Shown here: positions 1 to 9,308 of the stretch, piece after piece | How positions within the stretch are numbered: position 1 is the stretch's first letter | Layout of the letters: the number at the start of each line of letters is the position of its first letter | From: an uncultured Opitutia bacterium | GTDB taxonomy: Bacteria; Verrucomicrobiota; Verrucomicrobiia; Opitutales; Opitutaceae | NCBI GenBank assembly: GCA_903840415.1 | Contig: CAIMFY010000074.1 | Coordinates: 62,001 to 126,000, forward strand | Length of the DNA: 64,000 nt | Reading direction: 5' to 3' | The notes under the pieces: generated by a model | What the model saw: the letters and a program-made list of their open reading frames with translations, nothing else | What the model was told of the DNA's origin: nothing | Databases searched by the model: none | Position numbers and translations under genes: made by a program

Positions 1-2043
1 CCACACGGGTTTTCCGAGGGCTCCGGCGAGGTGGGCAACGGAAGTGTCCACGGCAATCACCACGTCGAGCTGAGCGATGGCCGCAGCCGTGTCGGCGAAA
101 TTTCCCAGGTGCGGCGCGAGTTCGGTGACGATGCCCCGGTTGGCGAGGATCGCCGCATTCGTTGGCGTCGTGTCTTTTTGCAGGCTGAAAAATTGCGCGC
201 CGGGCACATCAAACACCCGCTGAAATTCTGCCAACGGGATCGATCGGTTGTGATCATTTTCGTGCCGCGGATTTCCTGACCAGACCACGCCGATGCGCGG
301 CTGATCGGTCGAGGTGAACCGCTCAGCCCATTCCGCCAGTTTGTCGGAAGGCGGAAAGAGGTAGGGCGTAGCCGACGGAATGCTGCCGATCTCAGTGCCG
401 AAGCCGAGCGGCAGGCTCAGCATCGGACAGTGGCAATCGAATTCCGGCAACGGCTCGCCGCGGGCAAAGACTGCACTTGCTCCCGGAAGATTCGCGAACA
501 ACGACTTTAGTGAGGGCTGCACTTCTAAGAATACGGTCGCACCTCGCGCGGCGAGCAACGGGGCGTAGCGCGCAAATTGAATCGTGTCGCCGAGGCCCTG
601 TTCCGCGTGAACAAGGATCGTTTTGCCCGCAAGTGTTTCGTCGATTTGCCAGCGCGGCCGCGTGAAACGAAACCTTTCCGTGACAGGCGTTTTGTAAAAA
701 CGAAACTCGTAGTTCCTCCAGCCCCGCCGATAGTCTCCCGTGAGCAGCAGGGCGATACCCTCGTTGTAATGTGCGGCGTGCAGATCTGGGTTGAGTGCGC
801 CGGCGGTGTGAAACTTCTCGATGGCTTCACTGGCGCGGCCGATGGCGAGCAGCAGGTTGCCCAAATTGCTGTGCGTCGCCGCATCGTATGGTTTGAGCGC
901 CATGACTCGGCGGAGAACGGATTCCGCCTCCACCGTCTCGTGCTTCGAGGTCAGGGCCACTGCCAAGTTGTTTAATCCATCGATGTCATCGGGATAAAGC
1001 GCTAGCAACTGGTGGGCAACTGCCAGCGCTTCGTCCCAAAGCTTATCGGACCAGAGAGCGATGCCCAAATTGTTCAGGGCGTTGCGCCCGTTCGGCTCGA
1101 GTGCTAGCGCCTGCCGGTAAGCCTGGGCGGCCTCGGTGAATCGCCGTTCCTTCTGGAACGTCGTCCCGATGTTGTTCCATGAGCTCGAAGATTCCGGGCG
1201 CAGCGTCTGGTGCCGCACATAGGAGCTCCGGGCCTCGGCCCAACGCTCGAGCTTCTCAAGCGCGACGCCAAGTTCGAGCCAGGTGTCCGCGTTGTTTGAA
1301 TCAAGTGAGAGCGAGTGGTTGTAAGCGGCCACGGCGGCATCGTGCTGGCCGGCCGCGTAGTGCGCCAAGCCGAGCCGATAATACGTGGTCGCGCCATGGG
1401 GATTCAGGGTCGCGAGTTGGCGATAAGCCGCGATCGCGCTTTCGAAATCCTTGGCTGCCTCGCAGGCGAGGCCGAGGTTTTTCAGCGCGTCGCAGTAATC
1501 CGGTTCTTCTGTGATCGCCCTGTTTGCGAACGACACTGCGTCCGGCGTCCGGCCCAGTTTCAAACACGCCACGCTGAGATTGTTGAGCACGAGGGCCGCA
1601 CGGGGTTGGAGCGTCAGGGCGGCGAGATAAGCTTCAATGGCCTCCTCCCATCGCTCCAGTGCGGCCAACGCGTTGCCGAGATTGCAGAGCGCTTCGGGAA
1701 ATTCTGGCCGAAGCTTGATCGCCTGACGGTAGCAGGCCACGGCCTCCGCCAGCTCGCTCTTGGCCTGCAACGCGTTTCCAAGGCTATAGTTAGCCTCGGG
1801 AGATTTCGGTTGGTAATGGAGAGCTGACCGCAATACGGAAACGGCCTCATCCGGCCTGCCTTGCGCAATGAAAACTGAGCCCTGCAAACGCAGGGCGTCG
1901 GCATCGCTTGGTTGCAGCCGCAGCACTTGCGCATAGGCCAATTGGGCTTCCTCAAATCGGCCTGCGCGGTGCAACATCAGGCCGCGCTCCAAGGCCACTC
2001 GCGCACCTTTGGCCGGAGGTTGTTTCAAAAAGCTATGCTGCAT
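1..2043 (-). CDS. TPR protein with GT9-like glycosyltransferase C-terminus (3' end cut by window)
   Basis: The minus-strand frame is open from an ATG at 2043 to the window edge, giving 681 codons without a stop. Residues 1 to about 420 are degenerate 34-residue TPR units, with repeated patterns such as EAAQAYRQAL and NNLG. A linker with WRNYEFRF lies near 437, followed by a sugar-nucleotide-binding domain with AEQGLGDTIQFARYA, GVVWSGNPRHEND and, near 665, VDTSVAHLAG. These motifs are those of TPR-ADP-heptose/GT9-like proteins and SPINDLY-like transferases. By comparison with the paralogue at 7477-9111, only about 70 residues are missing. It is transcribed divergently from glf. A role in protein or surface-glycan glycosylation is inferred; donor and acceptor are unknown. 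No Shine-Dalgarno is seen before the ATG; the other nearby ATG (2051) runs into a stop after eight codons. Confidence 0.85.
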   Translation of the reverse strand, partial: MQHSFLKQPPAKGARVALERGLMLHRAGRFEEAQLAYAQVLRLQPSDADALRLQGSVFIAQGRPDEAVSVLRSALHYQPKSPEANYSLGNALQAKSELAEAVACYRQAIKLRPEFPEALCNLGNALAALERWEEAIEAYLAALTLQPRAALVLNNLSVACLKLGRTPDAVSFANRAITEEPDYCDALKNLGLACEAAKDFESAIAAYRQLATLNPHGATTYYRLGLAHYAAGQHDAAVAAYNHSLSLDSNNADTWLELGVALEKLERWAEARSSYVRHQTLRPESSSSWNNIGTTFQKERRFTEAAQAYRQALALEPNGRNALNNLGIALWSDKLWDEALAVAHQLLALYPDDIDGLNNLAVALTSKHETVEAESVLRRVMALKPYDAATHSNLGNLLLAIGRASEAIEKFHTAGALNPDLHAAHYNEGIALLLTGDYRRGWRNYEFRFYKTPVTERFRFTRPRWQIDETLAGKTILVHAEQGLGDTIQFARYAPLLAARGATVFLEVQPSLKSLFANLPGASAVFARGEPLPEFDCHCPMLSLPLGFGTEIGSIPSATPYLFPPSDKLAEWAERFTSTDQPRIGVVWSGNPRHENDHNRSIPLAEFQRVFDVPGAQFFSLQKDTTPTNAAILANRGIVTELAPHLGNFADTAAAIAQLDVVIAVDTSVAHLAGALGKPVW

Positions 2044-2151
2044 CCAGCCATGTATCGTCCATTTTTGCAGGGAGCGTAGTTGAAATAGCTCAAGCTTGGT
2101 TGAATTGACGCGTGCCCCGGCACCACCTGCTCGACCTAAGGAGGAAGCTTT

Positions 2152-2285
2152 GTGCTAGTCGGGTCGAAAGCTCGAGCGAGTGCCCGTGTTATTATCGTTC
2201 ACACCCTATTATGAGTATGTCCGTGTCTCGCGTCGCAAAGCGTCCGCAGCAATACCGACCGAAGGTGAATCTTCTCGCCACCTAA
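2152..2285 (+). other. Two overlapping micro-ORFs upstream of glf, the first with a perfect Shine-Dalgarno
   Basis: The 359-base gap between the TPR gene and glf holds a taaggagg sequence seven bases before a GTG at 2152. That GTG opens a 20-codon frame ending at 2214. An ATG at 2211 overlaps its stop (ATGA) and opens a 24-codon frame ending at 2285. This is the best ribosome-binding site noticed in a window where most genes have none. It could be a leader peptide controlling glf, a small protein, or chance. No homology is recognised and the rest of the gap shows no clear promoter. Confidence 0.25.
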
Positions 2286-2402
2286 AGGAAAAAACTGTCC
2301 TCGCGTCCGGCGGAAGCGCCGCCAATGCCGCCGGAAACTTGCCCTAAAGACCGGCGGCTTTTGCGCCGAAGGAAACGAAACAGCTCGCACTCCTCCCGAT
2401 CT

Positions 2403-3578
2403 ATGCACGTTGATTTCCTTATTGTTGGGGCCGGGTTTTCCGGCCTCGTGTTGGCCGAGCGTTTGTCCAACGAGCTGGGTGCCTCTTGCCTCCTCGTCGA
2501 GCGCCGCGCCCACATCGGTGGTAACGCCTACGACGAATACGATGACAACGGCGTGCTGATCCATAAATATGGACCGCACTATTTCCGGACCGACAAACAG
2601 CCCGTCCTCGACTATCTGGGTCGCTTCACAGCGTGGCGGCCGGTCGACTACCGCGTGCTCTCCTGGACTCGGGATCGCTACTGGCGGTTTCCAGTCAACC
2701 TCAACACCTACGAGCAGCTCATCGGCAAGCCATCGAGCGAAGTGGAGTTCAAGGCTTATCTAGAAAAGGTCCGCGTCCCGATCACCGCGCCCGCCAACTC
2801 TGAAGAGGTTATCGTCTCGCAAATCGGCTGGCAACTCTACGAGTTGTTCTTCAAAGGCTATACACAGAAACAGTGGCGCAAGAGTCCCGCGGATCTCGAT
2901 GCGTCCGTCTGCGCGCGCATTCCGCTCCGCACAAACCGCGACGACCGTTACCTCCGCGAGTCGTTTCAGGCGCTTCCGGCGGCGGGCTACACCCGGATGT
3001 CCGAGCGGATGCTTGCCGCCTGCTCGCGCACGAAGGTGCTACTAAACGCCGACTACCGTGAAGTGCGCCAGCAAGTGACCTGCCGGAAGCTCATTTACAC
3101 CGGAGCGATCGACGAATTCTACGACTTTTGCGCGGGTGTGCTTCCCTACCGCTCGCTGCGCTTCGAGGCCGAGCACTTCACCGCAGTGCAACTGGCCGAC
3201 CGGAGGGTCGTGGCCGGACGCACGGGCGTCTGGCAGCCGGCCCTACAGGTGAATTATCCCAACGAGCGCGACTACACGCGCATCGTCGAGACCAAGCACA
3301 TCACCGGTCAGACGTGCGATGGCTCAACGATCGTGCGCGAATACCCGCTCGACTACCAGCGCGGTGGCGAGGCCTATTACCCAATCCCGACCGCCGAGGC
3401 GCAGCGCCAATACGAGACCTACGCCGCCATTGCCGCGGGTCACCCAGAGATCTACTTCGCCGGCCGGCTCGCAACATATCGCTACTACAACATGGATCAG
3501 GTGGTCGATGCCGCGCTCGCTCTCGCCGAACGGATCAAGGCCGACTGGCTGGCGGCAGCGCAGCGCCGCGTGGCGTGA
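2403..3578 (+). CDS. glf: UDP-galactopyranose mutase
   Basis: This flavoenzyme interconverts UDP-galactopyranose and UDP-galactofuranose, the donor for galactofuranose-containing glycans, in the cytoplasm. The 391-residue product is of family length. It has the FAD dinucleotide motif GAGFSG at residues 9-14, KYGPHYFRT near 60, RYWRFPVNLNTYEQL, GYTQKQW, and late YPIPT and MDQVVDAAL segments typical of Glf. The ATG at 2403 is chosen because the Rossmann strand begins directly there; the 26 codons before it in frame are not protein-like for this family. A large glycosyltransferase gene follows after 43 bases, so the two are probably co-transcribed and that enzyme may use UDP-Galf. The reaction is well supported; the acceptor glycan is unknown. 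Confidence 0.93.
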   Translation: MHVDFLIVGAGFSGLVLAERLSNELGASCLLVERRAHIGGNAYDEYDDNGVLIHKYGPHYFRTDKQPVLDYLGRFTAWRPVDYRVLSWTRDRYWRFPVNLNTYEQLIGKPSSEVEFKAYLEKVRVPITAPANSEEVIVSQIGWQLYELFFKGYTQKQWRKSPADLDASVCARIPLRTNRDDRYLRESFQALPAAGYTRMSERMLAACSRTKVLLNADYREVRQQVTCRKLIYTGAIDEFYDFCAGVLPYRSLRFEAEHFTAVQLADRRVVAGRTGVWQPALQVNYPNERDYTRIVETKHITGQTCDGSTIVREYPLDYQRGGEAYYPIPTAEAQRQYETYAAIAAGHPEIYFAGRLATYRYYNMDQVVDAALALAERIKADWLAAAQRRVA

Positions 3579-3621
3579 GCGCCACTCTGGTTCGAGCGCA
3601 TCCGGTTTTTCCACGCTTCCC

Positions 3622-6600
3622 ATGATCTTTCCGCCCGTCACAGTTGTTGTTCCGGTTTACAACGACGCTGCCACACTCGGCGCCTGTGTGCGCAGCGTGC
3701 TGCAACACACCCAATATCCCGACTGGCAGTTGCTCGTTGTCGATGACGGTTCCACCGATGGCGGTGTGGACGAAGTGCGGGAGTGGGAGGGCGTGCACTG
3801 CGTCAGGATCGCCGCGCGCGGCGGGGTCGCCGGTGCGTTGAACGCGGGGTTTGCCGCCGTGCCCGGTCGCGATGTGGTCCGGCTCCACGCCGATGTGGTA
3901 GTCGAGACACCCGAGTGGCTCACGCTGTTGGTCGAAACCGCCCAGACTCAGCCGCGTGCGGCGGTCGTCGGTGTGCGCTTGCTGTATCCAGACGGACTAA
4001 TCCAGTCGGAGGGCCGGCATATTGTTTCCGGCTTTGGTTTCCACACGGCCCACGCCGACTGCAAAGCTTACCAACCAGATCTCGGGGCCGGTGCCGTCCG
4101 CGAGGTGGATTCCGTCGCGGGCGCCCTGGCCTATTACCGGCGCGAGGCGTTCGATTGCGTCGGCAGCCTCGATGAACGCTATGGGCCGGCGTGGCTCGAG
4201 GACGACGACTACTGCATGGCCGTGCGCCAGCTCGGCTATAAAGTTTACGTCCACCCCGGGGTGAAGGCGGTCCATTACGTCCGCTCTTGTCCGCCGCTCA
4301 TGCGGGGGCTAGTCTCCGATTCGAATTCCCTCCTTGCCCGGATCACGCGCGAAATCAAAGAGCGGACTAAGCGCGTCCAAGCCGACTATTGGGAGGCAAA
4401 GTGGGGCTGGCATCCTTACCATCCGGACGTCTCGGAAATCCGGCGGCTCTACGGGCACACCGAGATTTGCTGGCAGATTGGCGAAGTGCTGCGCTTCAAG
4501 CCTACGGAGGAGTTTCCTGCTGTCGACTGCTGCCTCGTGACTTGGAACAACCTAGCCATGGTCCGCCGCACCTTGGAGAGTCTAGCGCGAACCGACTATC
4601 CCGCCGGAAAAGTCCGCGTCTGGGTGACCGACAACGGCAGCACCGATGGCACCGTGCCCTACCTGGAATCGCTGGCGCGCACCTATCCATTCGATCTCAA
4701 CGTCATCGAGCTACAGCTCAACACCGGAGTCGCCGCCGGCCTGAATCACGCCATCGTCGCCGGCAAGGCGGCGCTCGTCGCCCGACTTGACGACGATATT
4801 ATCCTGCCGCCGCTATGGCTGAAGACGCTGCTCGCGGATCTGCGCCGACGGCCCTTTGCCGGATGCGCCGGCCCCAAGACGATCCACGACGATCAGCGTG
4901 CGGCCATCCAATGGGGCTGCGAATTCTTCTTTCCGATCCACTATACCTGCGGCGAAGAACCCGACCAAGGGCAGTCCGACCACCTCTCCCGGGTCTATCA
5001 TGTCCCTGGTTGTTGCAACCTGTATCGCCGCGAAGTCTTCGCCCGTTGTGGCCTGATCGACATCCGTTACAGCCCGACCCAGGCAGATGATCTCGATCAC
5101 CATCTGGCGCTGTTCCATGCCGGTTACGAGGTGATCTACGACGGTCGGATCACCGTCGTTCACAAACGCATCACGGGCTTGGACCAATCCTCCGCCGGCC
5201 GGACCAACTCCAGCGCCAACAGCGCCAAGGTGTTCGGCAAGTGGGGCAACAACTGCATCGAGATCGCCGAGAATTCGCTGCTCTACTCTCGCGAAGGCCG
5301 CACGCTGCCGGATGACGGCGACACCTTGGTGCTGCTAACCCAAGCGCCGGCACCGAGCGAGTTCCCACGGGCAGCCGCACTAGCGAGGCCCGCCATCCGG
5401 TTTGTGATCCGTGGCTATGAGGAACTGAACGGCCGCGTTGTCCCGGGATCTCACGCCAGCCAATTGTGCAGCGAATACCTCGCCCTCGCCGCGGCGCAGC
5501 CAAGGCTCAGCAGCGCGGTCGAGATCACGGTGGTCGCGCTCGCGAGCACACCCACCAGCATGGAGGCGTTTCGCGCTCTGGCCGATGTTCTCCATCGATC
5601 TGGCGACACGACCCGGGCCACGCAGATCGCTCGGCGGGGACTGCACCTGTTTCCTGACGACATCGTCCTGAAGGAACTTGCAACGGCGACGTGGCAGCAG
5701 TATGCCGCCCGGCAATCTCACGCCGGATTTACCGTCCCGGACTTGCGTCTGCCGGAGCCCGCCCGGTCGACGCCGCTGGTGCAGACGGAGCGGGCCGGTC
5801 TGCGCGTGCTCATGGTGCATTCGTTCCAGCCGCAGATCGCGGCGACGGAGGTCTCGCCCCTGCGACAACTCGCGCAGCAATTGCAGCACCGCGGCGTTCA
5901 CGTCGACATCTGCGGCACGGCGCACCCCAACCCGCGCGGCTACGACCTCGTCCATTTCTGGGGCACGGCGTTTCCCTTCCAGATACTGGCGCAAATGAAG
6001 GCGGTCCGCACGCAAGCCCCGGAGGTGCCGCGCGTGCTCACCCCGTGCCATATCGACGAACGCGCCCTCGCTTGGGATATGCAGGTCGCAGCGTCGGTTT
6101 TCGCGAACGCTGCCGCCGTCCCACAGATCGAACAGCATCTGCAGCAGTTCGCGGCCGGCGGCATGACGCTCAAAGGCGCACCGCGACCGCCCGCAACACG
6201 CGAATCGTTCAACTTGAACGGGCGCGACACCTGCCTGCAAAAAGTTTTTCAACTCGTAGATTATCTCCTGCCCGGCAGCCGGCTGGAAACGGCGGAAATC
6301 AACTCCTGCTACGGCGTGCAATTGCCCGGCATGATCGTGCCGACGGGCGCGGCACCGGAGGCGTTGGCGGGCGTCACCCCCGCGCCGTTCGTGGAGCAGC
6401 ACAAGGTGAAGGACTTCATTCTGGCGGTCGGCCCGATCGAGCCGCGCCAGAATCAGGTGATGCTGCTATTCGCCGCCCGGGCGATCGGCCTGCCCATAGT
6501 CGTCGTCGGTCCGGTGGTGGATTCCATCTACGCCAGACGCTGCTTGGAATACGCCCCACCGGGAACGCTGTTTCTACCGCACCTGTCGCCCAAGCTGTAT

Positions 6601-6963
6601 TCGTCCGCGCTCAAGGCGGCGCGGGTCTTCGTCCTGCCGGCTTGGGCGGCCGCCTCGGCGCCACATGCCGTGGAGGCTGGATTGGCCGGCTGTCCGCTGG
6701 TGCTCAGCGACCGGCTGCTGGAGAAGGAGCACTTTGAGAACGACGCGGTCTTCTGCGGTCCAGCACATTGTAAGGCGATCCGCGATGCAGTGGCGAAGGC
6801 GCACAGCCGGTTTGACGCCGATGCGCCGAAGCGCGCCCGACTGCAACAACACTTGGCCGCCCGTTGCTCATGGGAGCAGGTGGTCGAACGCACGCTAGCC
6901 GGATATGACGCCGCCCTCGCGGTGCGTGCTTCCCATCCGGAAGGCGCGTGCGCGGCAGTGTGA
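3622..6963 (+). CDS. Three-domain glycosyltransferase (GT2-GT2-GT4-like)
   Basis: A 1113-residue protein with three glycosyltransferase modules. The first GT2 domain (about 5-250) has the opening strand with PVYND and a DDGSTDGG motif at 41-48, with EDDDYC late. The second GT2 domain (about 298-560) has TDNGSTDGT near 336, RLDDDI near 388 and YRREVF late. A linker follows, then a group-1/GT4-like module (about 725-1110) with LRVLMVHSFQPQ, a GPIEPRQNQ strand near 937 and HAVEAGLAGCPLVLSD near 1015, the usual GT-B donor-site helix. The start is the ATG at 3622; the longer upstream frame overlaps glf in another frame. Co-directional with glf at 43 bases, it probably builds a surface polysaccharide or glycoprotein glycan, possibly containing galactofuranose. 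The exact sugars cannot be read from sequence. Confidence 0.88.
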   Translation: MIFPPVTVVVPVYNDAATLGACVRSVLQHTQYPDWQLLVVDDGSTDGGVDEVREWEGVHCVRIAARGGVAGALNAGFAAVPGRDVVRLHADVVVETPEWLTLLVETAQTQPRAAVVGVRLLYPDGLIQSEGRHIVSGFGFHTAHADCKAYQPDLGAGAVREVDSVAGALAYYRREAFDCVGSLDERYGPAWLEDDDYCMAVRQLGYKVYVHPGVKAVHYVRSCPPLMRGLVSDSNSLLARITREIKERTKRVQADYWEAKWGWHPYHPDVSEIRRLYGHTEICWQIGEVLRFKPTEEFPAVDCCLVTWNNLAMVRRTLESLARTDYPAGKVRVWVTDNGSTDGTVPYLESLARTYPFDLNVIELQLNTGVAAGLNHAIVAGKAALVARLDDDIILPPLWLKTLLADLRRRPFAGCAGPKTIHDDQRAAIQWGCEFFFPIHYTCGEEPDQGQSDHLSRVYHVPGCCNLYRREVFARCGLIDIRYSPTQADDLDHHLALFHAGYEVIYDGRITVVHKRITGLDQSSAGRTNSSANSAKVFGKWGNNCIEIAENSLLYSREGRTLPDDGDTLVLLTQAPAPSEFPRAAALARPAIRFVIRGYEELNGRVVPGSHASQLCSEYLALAAAQPRLSSAVEITVVALASTPTSMEAFRALADVLHRSGDTTRATQIARRGLHLFPDDIVLKELATATWQQYAARQSHAGFTVPDLRLPEPARSTPLVQTERAGLRVLMVHSFQPQIAATEVSPLRQLAQQLQHRGVHVDICGTAHPNPRGYDLVHFWGTAFPFQILAQMKAVRTQAPEVPRVLTPCHIDERALAWDMQVAASVFANAAAVPQIEQHLQQFAAGGMTLKGAPRPPATRESFNLNGRDTCLQKVFQLVDYLLPGSRLETAEINSCYGVQLPGMIVPTGAAPEALAGVTPAPFVEQHKVKDFILAVGPIEPRQNQVMLLFAARAIGLPIVVVGPVVDSIYARRCLEYAPPGTLFLPHLSPKLYSSALKAARVFVLPAWAAASAPHAVEAGLAGCPLVLSDRLLEKEHFENDAVFCGPAHCKAIRDAVAKAHSRFDADAPKRARLQQHLAARCSWEQVVERTLAGYDAALAVRASHPEGACAAV

Positions 6964-7220
6964 ACATCCGGCCACAGGCCACCACCTCCAATTAATGGGC
7001 ACTGATCCCCAAGCCGTTGCGGTGCATCTCATCCCTCCCCCCCCACACACTACCCACCCGATTCTGCATCCGAAATCCCGCCGGTGATCGCAGAACCGGA
7101 ATCGGTTCTGGCGATGGACTTGCGCCTCTATCGCCCGCCGTCCCCGGAATACCGGCAGGCCGGCGCATCCAAGGGCACCCCGGCTTTTGTTCATCGTGGC
7201 CGGTTATCTGTCCGCATCGT

Positions 7221-7416
7221 TTCAGCATCGGCGCGTTGCTGTTTCGGCGGCAGTTGTGGGACGACATCAGTGGGTTTAGTGTTGCGGCCGAAGGCGAACT
7301 CGGCGTCGAGGAGTCCGACTTCTGCGCGTATTGCTGGCGATCAGGCGCGGCTGATGTTGGTGAGCCACAGGACGTTTGCGGGCCATGTCGGCTTCTTCCC
7401 ACAAGCGCCCACATGA
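7221..7416 (+). pseudogene. Frameshifted remnant of a GT2-like glycosyltransferase C-terminus
   Basis: The 513-base gap 6964-7476 has no intact gene, but one frame from 7221 reads GALLFRRQLWDDISGF, then GVEESDFCAYCW. Near 7336-7345 the similarity passes to another frame, which reads ARLMLVSHRTFAGHVGFF and ends at a stop at 7416. Together they resemble the end of a GT2 catalytic domain (RR..W....GF, an acidic E(E/D)SD segment, a G...V strand and a GH.GFF segment). A frameshift plus loss of the N-terminal part explains the pattern. Sequence before 7221 contains a C-run at about 7027-7036 and nothing else recognisable. Confidence 0.45.
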
Positions 7417-7476
7417 TCCGATCGCTCGCCGAGCGCCCGCTCAACAAGGCGCCTTGAGCGCGGGGCGGAAGTCTGG

Positions 7477-9111
7477 CTACGATTGGGCGAAGAGGAGGGC
7501 TGTGGATGCGACCCGGCGGCGCAGTTCGTGGCAGACGGAGGCGACGACCGTCTCCCAGTCGCCGATCGCGGGTTGGCGGAACAGGCGCATCGTCGGATAC
7601 CATGGGCTGTCGTCGCGGTTGAGCAGCCAGCGCCAGTCGGGCGAGAAGGGTAGCAGCACCCAAGTCGGCTTGCCCAGCGTGGCGGCGAGGTGGGCGACCG
7701 AGGTGTCAACGGCCAGCACGAGATCGAGCTGGGAAATGATCGCGGCGGTGTCGGAGAAATCGGCGATTTGCGACGTGGGATCGGAGCAGTGGACGTGGGT
7801 GGCGAGGGCGGCGGCTTCGGTGGCATTGGGGCCGACTTGCAGGCTCACGAATTCGCAACCGGGCACATCAAACACCCGACGAAACAGCTCGAACGCGATT
7901 GAGCGGTTGGCGTCGTTGGCATGCTTAGGATTGCCGCGCCAGACGACGCCCACGCGCATCCGCTCCGTTGGGACGAGGCGTTGCTGCCATTTTGCGAGCC
8001 GCTCAGGCGGAGCCTGGAGGTAGGAGGCAGCGGCTGGAATGGTGGCGAGTTGGGTGTCGAGCGCGAAGGGGGCGCTCAGCAGCGGACAATGAAAATCAAA
8101 CGGCGGCAGCGGTTCGCCCATCGCGATGATCGAGGTGGCACCGGGCGTGCCTTGCAGGATGGCCTTGAGCGCAGGCTGGACTTCGACGTGCACGGTGGCG
8201 CCGAGCGCGGCGATGACGGAGGCGTAGCGGATAAACTGAATCGTGTCGCCCAAGCCCTGCTCGGCGTAGAGCAGGAGGGATTTGCCGGCAATGGGTTCGA
8301 TGCCCCGCCAGAGCGGCTGGGTGAAACCGCGGTGAGGATTATAGTTCAACGTCACCCAACGATATTCGTATTTCAGCCAGGCTTCCTTGCTGAGGTTGCC
8401 TTGAAGCAGCCAGACGAGGGCGAGGTCGAATTTGGCGAAAGCGTTTTTCGGATTGAGGGCGAGTGACTGCCGGTAGGCGACCAGCGCTTCGTCGAGTTGG
8501 TTGAGCGCGCGGAGGGCGTTGCCAAGGTTGGTCCACGCCTGGAAGAGCTTGGGATTGAATTTGATCGCTTGGAGATAGACCTCGACGGCTTGAGCCGGGC
8601 GGCCGCGGGCGGAGAGCACCACGCCAAGGTGGTTGAGCGTCTCGGGTCGGTAGGTGCGAAAGGTGAGGGCGTGTTGCAAAGTAGCCTCGGCCTCGTCGAA
8701 TTGCTTCATCGCCCCAAGCGTATGTCCAAGGTGGCTCCAAGCCTCGGCCCAGTCGGGTTTCAGTTCAGTCGCGATGCGAAAACTGACGATGGCCTCGGCG
8801 GGGCGGTTAGCCCCCTGCAGCGACAGGCCGAGCGAGAAATGCGCGTCGGCGACTACAGGCTCTGCCTCGACTGCGCGCGCCCAAACGGCGGCCGCTTCCG
8901 AATAGCGATTGGCGCGAAGCAGCGTTTGGCCGAGATGTCGGAGAGCTTGCGAGTGCCTTGGGTCGTCGTGGAGCACGCGTTGAAAGCACGCGCAGGCGTC
9001 GGTCAGCTTGCCGGCGGCGGCCAAAGTTGCTCCCTCTTGAATGTGCCGGGTGGCGGTGATAGCACGGGGGCGCGCAGGGGCGGGAGTCGACATGACGTAG
9101 GCCTGAGTCAT
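7477..9111 (-). CDS. TPR protein with GT9-like glycosyltransferase domain
   Basis: A 544-residue paralogue of the protein at the left window edge. About six TPR units fill residues 25-240, with repeats such as NLGNALRALNQLDEALVAYR. The C-terminal half carries AEQGLGDTIQF near 280, GVVWRGNPKHANDANRS near 390 and LAVDTSVAHLAATLGKP near 470, the GT9/heptosyltransferase-like nucleotide-sugar fold. A second in-frame ATG at codon 7 (9093) is an equally possible start. It lies downstream of a flagellin gene on the same strand, separated by 263 bases with strong hairpins. This neighbourhood suggests it may glycosylate flagellin or another surface protein, but that is inference from location and family. 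Confidence 0.87.
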   Translation of the reverse strand: MTQAYVMSTPAPARPRAITATRHIQEGATLAAAGKLTDACACFQRVLHDDPRHSQALRHLGQTLLRANRYSEAAAVWARAVEAEPVVADAHFSLGLSLQGANRPAEAIVSFRIATELKPDWAEAWSHLGHTLGAMKQFDEAEATLQHALTFRTYRPETLNHLGVVLSARGRPAQAVEVYLQAIKFNPKLFQAWTNLGNALRALNQLDEALVAYRQSLALNPKNAFAKFDLALVWLLQGNLSKEAWLKYEYRWVTLNYNPHRGFTQPLWRGIEPIAGKSLLLYAEQGLGDTIQFIRYASVIAALGATVHVEVQPALKAILQGTPGATSIIAMGEPLPPFDFHCPLLSAPFALDTQLATIPAAASYLQAPPERLAKWQQRLVPTERMRVGVVWRGNPKHANDANRSIAFELFRRVFDVPGCEFVSLQVGPNATEAAALATHVHCSDPTSQIADFSDTAAIISQLDLVLAVDTSVAHLAATLGKPTWVLLPFSPDWRWLLNRDDSPWYPTMRLFRQPAIGDWETVVASVCHELRRRVASTALLFAQS

Positions 9112-9156
9112 CGGCGTGGAGCCGGCGAACTTGAGCCCAGATTTTCACGCTGCGTC

Positions 9157-9205
9157 AAAAGCCCAAACGCCGAAGGCCCCGGCGTTGAGCCGGGGCCTTG
9201 TGGGC
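9157..9205 (-). terminator. Rho-independent terminator after flagellin
   Basis: An 11-bp perfect stem (aaggccccggc/gccggggcctt, loop gttga) is extended by an outer gccca/tgggc pair. Read on the minus strand it is followed directly by TTTT. It lies between the flagellin stop (9375) and the TPR gene start (9111), so it probably ends the flagellin transcript. Confidence 0.7.
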
Positions 9206-9241
9206 AGAACACGAAACGAACAGACTGGACTACCCCTTGCG

Positions 9242-9267
9242 TGGGCCGGCCCAGAAGGGCCGGCCCA
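9242..9267. repeat. Perfect 11-bp inverted repeat (hairpin)
   Basis: tgggccggccc and gggccggccca flank the loop agaa. It is the middle of three GC-rich hairpins in the 3' region of the flagellin gene at 9375-10154. No T-run follows on either strand, so an RNA-stability or repetitive-element role is as likely as termination. Confidence 0.6.
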
Positions 9268-9308
9268 ACGTCGGGGCCTCCGCAGAGGTCATCTTAGATC
9301 CCCCCTTA

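Noticed and set aside
7017-7457. A 146-codon plus-strand ORF as an intact gene
   Set aside because: Only its middle resembles a glycosyltransferase, and the similarity then moves to another frame; it is annotated as a frameshifted remnant instead.
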